DNA from: Bryum argenteum
Taxonomy: Eukaryota; Streptophyta; Bryopsida; Bryales; Bryaceae
NCBI GenBank assembly: GCA_037043015.1
Contig: CM073321.1
Coordinates: forward strand, 5,476,001-5,540,000
Length of the DNA stretch: 64,000 bases
Reading direction: 5' to 3'
Shown here: positions 56,721 to 64,000 of the stretch, one piece after another
Numbering within the stretch: the stretch's first letter is position 1
Layout of the letters: the number at the start of each line of letters is the position of its first letter
Position numbers and translations under genes: made by a program
Notes under the pieces: model-generated
What the model was told of the DNA's origin: nothing
The model's input: the letters and a program-made list of their open reading frames with translations, nothing else
Database searches by the model: none

Positions 56721-59499
56721 CAAAGCCGGAAACCGTTCCGGGGGCTTCAAGTTCCTCAATCCCCATCCAAGGCTTTTTCTATGATAAGCCGGCACAAGGG
56801 TACCTTTTACAAACATACCCAACTCCATGGTATCCAATGGCTCCTACTAGTTATGTTCCACCATCGTCGGACCAAAGCCAAGGTGCGGGACCAAGTAACC
56901 CCCCGGTCCAATATTACATGGGAATGCAACCGGTCCCCCCTAGTGCTCATCCGCCGGCGGTATACGCCAACCCAATGGCCTCCCAAGACGTTCGGAATAG
57001 CGTCGTACCTCCCGGTGGTCCTTCGACCACGGGGGTCATCCCAAACGCGGCCCACCCCCCTATACATCAAAGTATGCATTTAATCATACATGAGGAGGTG
57101 GACACCGTGGTTGCTATGGTAGTGGGGGAACCGGTTGAACACCATGTGGCGGTCATGACACGGCAACAACGGGCCAATAATCCACCTCTTGATACAATAT
57201 CCCGAGAGGGTAGTGACTCGGAAGAGGAACCGGATATCCCGGCCGTGAAGGAGTTTTTGAGGGGCCAGTTGCATGAGTTTTCCCCGGACCGACCCTTGGA
57301 CCAACCCTCAATGGAGGGTATCCAATTAGAGCCTCTTGATGATGAGGTAGAGGACCTCTATCGGTTTGTAGACACGGCGGAGTCCGGACACCCCGGGGTA
57401 ACAACCTTGGTTGATGAGGTTGACTATGAGGTGGTTTACAACCTCGAGATAGACGGAACCCAAAGCCTCGGTTTTGAAGGGCTAATGGAAGAGGAAGAAA
57501 TACTCCCTCCTCCCCTTCATTTCCGCAAAACCTCCACTAACTTGGAGGTGGGTTCCGATTTACCTATTTACCCCGCGGTGCGAAGTGATTGGTATCATGG
57601 CCCCACCAACCCGGTCACGGTCCCAATCAACGATTGCGTAGATGTAGACGTGTCTCTAAAGGGCGAAGAGCCCCGCCCCATCAAAATGGTGGCTCAATTA
57701 TCCCCGGAAGAAATTGAGAGGTTCAAAGGTCTTGTCCTCGAATTCCGGGATATTTTTGCTTGGTCCTATAAAGACCTCAAGGGCATTCCACCGGAGATTG
57801 CCCAACACACGATCCCCCTATTTCCGGGGTCCATACCGGTCCGGCAAAAGGAACGCCGAATGAACCCCCGCCTCCAACTCGTGGTCAAAGCCGAGTTGGA
57901 AAAGCTCTTAGAGGCGGGTTTCATTAAACCGGTGGAAATCACGGATTGGGTGTCCCCTATGGTGCTTGTGAAGAAGAAAAATGGGAAGTTAAAGGTGTGC
58001 ATCGACTATCGTCGTTTAAACAAAGCCACCCAAAAGGATCACTTCCCCCTTCCATTGTGAACCAAATCTTGGATGAGGTGGCGGGGCATGAGCTCTACAC
58101 CTTCCTAGATGGATACTCGGGATATAACCAAGTATCCATCCATCCCGATGATTATCACAAAACCGCTTTCACAACCCCTTGGGGGACGTTCATCTATGTG
58201 GTCATGCCCTTCGGGTAGTGCAACGCACCCTCGGCGTTCCAACAAGTCATGACTTCCATATTTTTTGATCTCCTCCATAAGTCTATGTCGGTTTTCATTA
58301 ACAATTTTAGCACCCAAACAAGTGCATTAGAACATTACGCAATGTTGCGTGAGTGTTTTGTGCGGTGCCGTCGAAACCGCCTCTCCTTAAATCCCACCAA
58401 GGTGTACCTAGGGGTACAAAAAGGGGTATTGTTGGGCTACGTGGTTTCCAAGGCCGGCAAGGAACCGGACCCCGAAAAGGTTGAAGTGATTCTCAACCTT
58501 GAACCCCCAACTTCGGTCAAGGGCGTACAACGTGCTCTTGGCCATTTTGGGTGGTATCGGGACATCATGGCCGATTATGCCACGGCCGCGATATCCTTGA
58601 CCAACCTCACAAGGAAGGAGGTCAAATTTGAGTGGACCCAAGAGTGTCAAGAGGGTTTTGATGCCCTCAAGACCAAGTTGACCTCCTATCCATGCCTTGT
58701 TCCCCCCAATTGGGACATCCCTTTTCATGTGTACTGTGATGCATCGGCGGTAGCCGTGGGGTCTACCTTGTGTCAACCATACGGACCTAACGGCAAGGAC
58801 CGCCTCGTGGCATTCGCTAGCCGCCAACTAACCGCCGCGGAAAGGAATTATTCCACCACGGAAAGGAAATGTTTGGTCATGGTGTTTAGTGCCAAGAAAT
58901 TTAGGCATTACTTAATCATGAATCCCGTGGTGTTTTTTGTCGACCATTTAGCGTTACGCTACATGGTTAACAAACCCGACCTTAGCGGTCGGGTGGCCCG
59001 ATGGGTTTTGCTCCTAGAGGAGCTAGATTATACCGTGGAGTACAAACCCGGCCGCTTGCATCTTCAAGCGGACCACCTCTCACGGTTGTCCGAAGCAATG
59101 GGCATGATTGACATCGAGGATGAGCTTCCCGATGCCAACCTTTTCTCCATCACCGTGACCCCCACGTGGGACACCTATATTGCGGAGTTTTTGAGTATGC
59201 AAAAACTTCCCGATCACCTAGATGCCAATGAGCGGCGCAAAATCCGTGTCAATAGCCGCCACTATGCTATTATAGCAAACCGGTTGTACCGGCGGGGCAT
59301 TGACGGGGTCCCACACCGGTGTGTTAGTGAGCCTGAGGCATCATGCATAATTGTAGCATGCCAAGATGACATTTGCGGCAGGCATTTTTCGGGCCGTCTC
59401 ACGGCCCAAAAAATCCTTAGAGCCGGGTACTTTTGGCCCACCATGTTCGCTCAACTCGAGCTATATTGTCATACCTATATAGACATCATGTGCCCCTTA
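56721..59499 (+). pseudogene. gypsy pol region (RT, RNase H, start of integrase)
   Basis: 56648-58060 is an open frame. No protease D-T/S-G motif was found. From about 57670 it reads as reverse transcriptase (EFRDIFAWSYKDLKGIPPE, DWVSPMVLVKKKNGKLKVC). A one-base frame change near 58050 leads to LYTFLDGYSGYNQVSIH and MPFG followed by TAG at 58216. The active-site segment at 58291-58311 reads VFINNFS, with two Asn where the family has two Asp. RNase H (VYCDASAVAVGSTLC, AFASRQLTAAERNYSTTE, VDHLALRYMVNK) spans about 58720-59095. The integrase zinc-binding part (CGRHFSGRLTAQKILRAGYF) ends at about 59499. The enzyme cannot be active as written. Confidence 0.9.
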
Positions 59500-59526
59500 C
59501 AGTTTAGCTCGACTTGAGCTAAACTG
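59500..59526. repeat. Palindrome D, single copy at the retroelement junction
   Basis: CAGTTTAGCTCGA, C centre, then TTGAGCTAAACTG (one mismatch in the arms). It lies exactly where the gypsy sequence stops and intron-like DNA of copy B resumes. Confidence 0.9.
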
Positions 59527-59601
59527 CCATTTTAATTTTGCAAACATGTCAGCTCAAACTTTAGAGCAATTTTGTTTTCTAAGTTGTTGTGTTTGTTGTA
59601 G

Positions 59602-60444
59602 ATGCTGTTCCATGATGCCTACTCCATATTTGACGCTGAAGTTAAAGAGGACATCGACCACGCGTACAACGAAGGGCTTACTCTTGATCCTACTAACTTC
59701 TTAGTATATGGATATTTTGTCGACAAAGAGAAGTTTCCAGAGGTAGGAGGCATGCTCTTGAAGGGCAAGCGCAAAGCTGTTGCGTCCTTGGATGCCGTAG
59801 ACGATGAGGCGGACGTCCCCGACCGGGAGGATTCTGAGTCAAGCGGAAGGCTACATCACGGTGAAGGCAGCACTTACAGCCTTGGTTCTGGAGGGGATGA
59901 CTCCACTCCAGTCGAAGAGGATGACATGGAGTTGGACACGACTCCTCGGACACCGCAAGAGTCGCGTACTGCTTTTTGGCGAGGAGGCGGCATGGTGGGT
60001 AAAAAGGCAAAACGTAATCCCTTGTCAAAAGACTCACCCTGAAGTAGGTTCAAGGCTGAGGAGAGTGCGGAATTTGCAGCACTACAACGGAAATTCGTGG
60101 AGGAGACGGCACACCGTAGGAAATTAGAAGAGCTCCTTGTGCAGCAGCAAATTGCGCAGAAACAACGCGATAAGATGGACCAAGAACGCCATGCCCAGAT
60201 GATGGAGATGATGCGGGTTTTATCTTCCGGCAAGCCATTAACTTCCGTTCAAACAATGGCAATCACTACTGCTCAGAGTGGTAATGCAGGAGCTTTACAT
60301 GCTGGTCCTACTACTTTGCAACCACTCACATCCTCGTCGCCTCCAACTGCCAAGCCTTCCGCGCCTACGCCTTCCTCTCCTACGCCTGAGTTACAACCTG
60401 AGGGTGACGCAGAAGAAGAATCTACAGGTTCTCCTTCATCTTAG
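59602..60444 (+). pseudogene. ParB/methyltransferase-like family gene copy B, last exon
   Basis: After an acceptor GTTTGTTGTAG|ATG at 59601/59602 the frame reads MLFHDAYSIFDAEVKEDID, then NFLVYGYFVDKEKFPEVGG, a Lys-rich KGKRKAV and a long acidic/Ser-rich segment. A TGA near 60040 is followed in the same frame by a predicted coiled coil (KFVEETAHRRKLEELLVQQQ, KQRDKMDQERHAQMMEMM) and a Pro/Ser/Thr tail ending at TAG 60442. Its position after the gypsy insertion, and coding character without a start of its own, suggest it is the 3' end of copy B. A separate gene is possible. Confidence 0.45.
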
Positions 60445-60547
60445 ATTTTGGATCGAGTGTATAGTATTTAAGCTCTAAATGCCGGAAAACACATATACAT
60501 GTGAAATTTTGTAACAAACTCAGACATTTTTTTGTAATTAATACAGG

Positions 60548-60573
60548 CAGTTAGCTCGACTCGAGCTAAACTA
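60548..60573. repeat. Palindrome E, single copy
   Basis: CAGTTAGCTCGA, C centre, then TCGAGCTAAACTA. One T is missing in the left arm and the last base differs. It lies between the end of copy B and the FCP1-like gene. Confidence 0.85.
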
Positions 60574-60667
60574 TTGCCCTTTTTCTATGTGCTTCATGTT
60601 GGCTCCCATATTCTATTTCCTCCATCTTATTGTTTCTTGATTCCATGAATTTGTATTGCGCTGCCAG

Positions 60668-61820
60668 ATGTTAATTTGGATGACGAAGCAATCGATGTTC
60701 CAGTCATGGATGATGTCACGCTTGAATTTTATCGCCATGAGTGGGTTCCACCGGTGGAGGACACACTTAAAATGCATGATGTCTCACATAAAGAGAATGT
60801 TGTTGCTTTCCGTGATGAGATAGATTGCACTCAGCAGTCACTCGGGTCAATGGGTGTCCAAGTTGACTTAGACAAGAGCAAATATGATAATCAAGTATAT
60901 TCAATTCTACATACTCTGTGCTCACCCATGGCCTTGTTGCAATGTATTTCATGATTCTGACCTTGAATTCATCGCACCAGTGACGAAAACTCCCCAGTAA
61001 TTTTGTCGTGGTGCGCCGTTTTCATTTCAGGTCAACGATGCATCGGTCAATGATCTAATTTCTAGAGAAGGCATAGGTCGGGTTCCAAGGAAATCCTCCG
61101 GTACTTGGTTAAATGTTGTTCTCGACCTCAATGGTATCCTCTGCAATTGTACCCCATTTTGGGAAGCTAAAGGATACAGAAACCGTGACTTCCGTGTTCA
61201 CTCGGCCACGTTGCCAACCGAGGTGGGGAAGAAGGTTTGGCAAGCTTGTATGGGTGAGGCCCAACTGTAAGGACTTCCTCTCTCGGGTGGCATCGTTTGC
61301 TACCATCACAGTTTGGAGTTCGATGATGAAAACAACCACAGAAGCCATTTGTGATTTTCTCTTTGGTCCTATAAACCCTATAAGGCCACTACGAATTCTT
61401 GGTCAAGAAGACTGTGACATGATTCCCTTGAAACCTGGTGAGAGCCGACCATTATTCATGAAGGAACCGGGAATTCAGAAGTCAATCTTCGTTAAGACCT
61501 TGTCAGCTCATCTCTTCAATAGCTTTGATGGTTTTTATACAGAGGCTAATACGCTCATCATAGATGATAGTCCGGTTAAGCACGTGCTTAATCAGCGGGC
61601 AAATGTTCATTTACTACCATCTTGGTCTCACAAGGACAATAGGGCACAAGAGGATTCTATTTTGTTACATGAGGTTTTGCCGTATTTGTTAGAGCTCCAT
61701 GAGTTTGAAGGTCCCCTTAACAGGTTTCGGGCATCGTTTCAATTTGGACGTGCCATGATATATGATGATCGTGCATCAATAGATCTGTATAATGATATAC
61801 AAAAGGCATTAATAGAATGA
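60668..61820 (+). pseudogene. FCP1/NIF-type HAD phosphatase-like gene with one frameshift
   Basis: The exon 60668-60894 (acidic; DDEAIDVPVMDDVTLEFYR) joins 61031-61820 through a 136-bp GT...AG intron in phase. The second exon reads WLNVVLDLNGILCNC, the HAD motif I region. It carries D-L-N-G rather than D-x-D-x-T, a variant I recall from plant FCP1-like proteins. A +1 shift between about 61225 and 61245 changes frame to KLVWVRPNCKDFL, VWSSMM (motif II) and LIIDDSPVKHVL (motif IV), ending at TGA 61818. FCP1/NIF proteins dephosphorylate Ser/Thr residues, classically of the RNA polymerase II tail, but the missing second Asp casts doubt on catalysis. Apart from the shift the gene is intact, so an assembly error is possible. 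Upstream exons are unknown. Confidence 0.65.
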
Positions 61821-62046
61821 AAAATTATTTTGTTGGGTAATTTTCGACCCTTTGGTTTAATTTGAATTCGTATCTTAGAATGTGAAGCTCCTGTAGTAGC
61901 TTTGTAGGACTTTTCATATGTTTGTGAATAATTATGAAGACAATGTGATCTTTAGTTTTTCTTAAGACAAGCCTCTCCTGCATGAACTTTATGTACTCTA
62001 ATAAATTGATGATTTGTTTGGAATATTGTTGAAATAGATTACGTAG
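61821..62046. other. 3' flank of the FCP1-like gene
   Basis: AT-rich spacer; no gene seen. Probably includes the 3' UTR of the preceding gene. Confidence 0.35.
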
Positions 62047-62808
62047 GGTGATTGTCGTGCTTCTGTGGATCCTCTGATGAATGCTGCGGATTTCGGGCCT
62101 TCGCTTCGGAGTAGAGGACGATTATTGCAGTCTGCTGAAACGGCTCAATCTACCATGGATTTTTCGACAATGGCGGTAGAAGATGGTGTAGTTAACAGCC
62201 CTGTCACCTCCAAAGGTGTTGCAATCCGCTTCCCCCGTGTCGCCTCCTGCGGTAAATCATAATGGTTCTCCTCTTCAAATTACATGTACACCTACGAAGC
62301 GTATGTTGTACGACATTGACGTGAATATTTCTGAAGAAGTTTTTGTAAAGGTTTGTTTCTTCGTCCCTTGAGAAGTTACTCTAGAGTGTCCATTTTTGCT
62401 TTGAGTTAAGTATTTACGAGAAGGATTACCTATTTGTAGATCTACTGCTGTACACTCTAATACGTTAGACAATTCTTAGACATTTGACTCATATGCTTCC
62501 TATTGCTCGTATGTATCTTTTAGCTCCTTCACTTATGAGAAATGCCGTTGTTTTATTTTGTTCATGATCGTGTTTTTGAGAGTCCAAAACCATGTCCTTT
62601 GGAGTCTACAGAAGAGGGAGCAATCAAGCCTTCGTCAGAAAACCGCCGCCACTCGTTACCTAATTCAAGCATTGAGGACCGGCGTCGCGAAAGACTGCAA
62701 CGTCTTCTTGATAGTATATTGATGCAAGACAATGATTCTAGCTGGACACGTCGGCGTCAACGAGCATTCATCCAATCTCGTATTGTCGCTTATGGTGGAA
62801 ATCCGTAG
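62047..62808 (+). pseudogene. Unrecognised two-exon coding region with a frameshift
   Basis: The exon from about 62047 (acceptor TACGTAG|GG) to the donor AAAG|GTTTGT at 62350 encodes NAADFGPSLRSRGRLLQS in one frame. Near 62212 it switches frame at an AAAGG run and reads LQSASPVSPPAVNHNG and MLYDIDVNISEEVFVK. The next block, up to 62808, reads FESPKPCPLESTEEG and then a basic helix (RRRERLQRLLDSILMQD, SWTRRRQRAFIQS) ending at TAG. No domain recognised. It could be the 3' part of the FCP1-like gene or an independent gene. The single-base shift lies in a short homopolymer. Confidence 0.35.
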
Positions 62809-63024
62809 TAGTTACATCTATTAGCTACAGAAGTAATTATGTACAGATTGGATAGTCATCACTCTTGTATGACATATTTTGTGAATCATGATTGATATTT
62901 ACAAGCGAATAAATGGAATATTCTTTTATTCCCATCTTTTTTCTGTTGTTTGTTCAGAGCGATGTCTCATTTTACATATATTCATATCATGTTTGATGCA
63001 TGATCTAGTACTTTTTGCTTAACA
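62809..63024. other. AT-rich spacer
   Basis: No gene seen. Confidence 0.35.
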
Positions 63025-63375
63025 TTGATAGATATTTTAGATGATTCTCTACTCTTAAGACTCCCAAAGTCCTGCATATTTCCCAATATAACGAATATGG
63101 GGTTTGGTAACTTGAAGTCCGTATATCGGGCAATGGATTTGATTCTAGGAGTGGATAAATATCTCGTTGGGACAACATCGTTTGCAGGAGCAGAGGTTTT
63201 TGGATCCACAAAACGGAGGCTCGACGCCGTACCAGGCGGCAATGGCGACTCTCACCGGTTTGACAAGGTAAACCATTCGCAGCCTAAGACCATGAGGACA
63301 CGGCTACAAGGTTTGCCTTCCACTCTAATTCGTCTCGAGGTCGACAATGATGATAGCAAGGACGTCCAAATGTAG
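63025..63375 (+). CDS. Unrecognised short coding block
   Basis: Open frame with coding-like composition: LLRLPKSCIFPNITNMGFGNL, VYRAMDLILGVDKYLVG and TTSFAGAEVFGSTKRRLDA, then a basic tail ending at TAG. It may be an exon, since the start is arbitrary and AT-rich DNA precedes it. No family recognised. Confidence 0.3.
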   Translation: MIDILDDSLLLRLPKSCIFPNITNMGFGNLKSVYRAMDLILGVDKYLVGTTSFAGAEVFGSTKRRLDAVPGGNGDSHRFDKVNHSQPKTMRTRLQGLPSTLIRLEVDNDDSKDVQM

Positions 63376-63570
63376 AGGAGACATCCCCTGTTCAGTCCCG
63401 TACAGTGCAGCACGTTACGAGCGTTCTAGAAGAGGAGAGCTCAATTAAGATGTAGCACATTAACCGCTTGCCCTCAATGGGATCGCGGATTTGTACTGCC
63501 ATGATTCCCGACTCCAACCGGAAGTGCAGTCGTAAGCTTTGAAATGGTGATCTTGCTCCAACATAACATG

Positions 63571-63960
63571 GCGTGAAGCACGTCCGTAGCAAGAACAAGA
63601 ATTATGCACAGTTCTTCTATTTCTGCGGAGACAGTGCCACACGATGTGTAGCGGAGAAGCGGCGAAGGTGGTTCCCAGATTCGCCCAAGGTACCTCATAT
63701 CTGGCTGGTGCTAAAGGGAACTAACCTCACGACCCGCGAGATTCTCACTCTGGAGGAGGCTAGATTCTAGCTGCAACAGAAGCCACTTATGCCGACCAAG
63801 AGGCAGTTCGGAGATAACATGGCGATTGCCGCAAGTATTGCAAGCATTCTAGCAACGGAAAAACTCAACAAGTTCCTCAACATCAGAAGTTCTCGTCTTT
63901 GTTGCTGCAATATTACAATGAGAGTAGCAACAAAGCAGTTGAACAAGTGGTAATCGGCAA
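63571..63960 (+). pseudogene. Unrecognised coding remnant at the window end
   Basis: The frame reads YAQFFYFCGDSATRCVAE, then KRRRWFPDSPKVPHIWLVL and TREILTLEEARF. After a TAG at about 63768 it continues in frame with KPLMPTKRQFGDNMAIAA. The basic/Trp-rich core looks like a conserved module of a repetitive gene family, but I cannot name it. It continues to within about 50 bp of the window end. Confidence 0.35.
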
Positions 63961-64000
63961 TGCTCCTTGACATCCAGCTCACTCATATTATGTTGGTGCC

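Larger units (their letters stand above)
51635..59499 (+). mobile_element. Ty3/gypsy LTR retrotransposon, 5' complete, 3' truncated in integrase
   Basis: Order: 5' LTR, primer-binding-like site, a long leader of about 2.3 kb with three palindromes, gag with CCHC knuckles, reverse transcriptase, RNase H and the zinc-binding start of integrase. It then ends abruptly at about 59499, where palindrome D begins. There is no 3' LTR. The layout and the ATTGGTGCGTTTGCCGGG site (compare the TTGGCGCCGTTGCCGGGG-type site of plant Tat/Athila elements) point to the non-chromovirus gypsy group. It sits in an intron of ParB-like copy B between exon blocks ending at 51613 and starting at 59602. Frameshifts and stops make it non-autonomous. 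Confidence 0.9.

Noticed and set aside
48461..60444. In-frame TAA/TAG codons as a reassigned genetic code (UAR = Gln)
   Set aside because: Many broken frames could be read through with Gln. But the intact RKP gene has no internal TAA/TAG and ends normally, the decayed genes also contain TGA, and some stops lie where Trp or Leu is expected (after LEA near 31593, after MAIQS near 37215, after MPFG near 58216). Ordinary decay explains this better.

Overview
The window is nuclear DNA from a land plant or close streptophyte relative. It has spliceosomal introns with GT...AG borders, plant TTTAGGG telomere-like runs, and plant-type transposons (CACTA, hAT, Ty3/gypsy). It also carries one complete orthologue of the plant E3 ubiquitin ligase RKP (related to mammalian KPC1). 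The RKP introns are short (87-359 bp). Several decayed repeat families look like those I associate with bryophyte, lycophyte or fern genomes, so a non-seed plant is my guess. The species cannot be fixed from the sequence alone.

Layout: 1-5 kb holds unrecognised sequence, a 62-bp tandem repeat, a three-exon C2H2 zinc finger/AT-hook gene (minus) and an 87-bp tandem duplication. 5.1-10.7 kb is the ten-exon RKP gene (minus, 1341 codons plus stop, all splice phases consistent). 11-16 kb is mostly non-coding, with a tRNA-like SINE and a dead Ty3/gypsy reverse transcriptase fragment. 16-20.8 kb is the 5' LTR and leader of a gypsy element (minus), inserted in a decayed hAT transposase gene (20.8-22.6 kb). 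23.3-26.1 kb is a non-autonomous CACTA element. 26.1-32.2 kb carries a broken multi-exon gene (minus) with a ParB-like motif and a possible methyltransferase-like segment, interrupted by other repeats. 32.2-34 kb is minisatellite-like DNA containing a 216-bp foldback relative of the CACTA element. 35.9-37.7 kb is a decayed MULE-like transposase gene. 38.1-40.8 kb is a decayed gene of the DUF7869 type. 41.8-45.1 kb is very AT-rich and empty. 48.4-60.4 kb is a second decayed ParB-like gene, split by a 5'-complete, 3'-truncated gypsy element (51.6-59.5 kb). 60.7-64 kb holds an FCP1/NIF-type phosphatase-like gene with one frameshift, then unrecognised coding pieces.

The most unusual structure is a family of near-perfect 27-bp odd-centred palindromes. 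They sit in non-coding DNA at 40.9-41.2, 47.5-48.4, 49.9-50.3, 59.5 and 60.5 kb. Two of the clusters have a strikingly constant 45-46-bp period with 16-19-bp spacers of variable sequence, which superficially resembles a CRISPR array. Only RKP, and probably the C2H2 gene, look functional. Nearly everything else is transposon-derived and carries nonsense codons of the kind expected from cytosine deamination.
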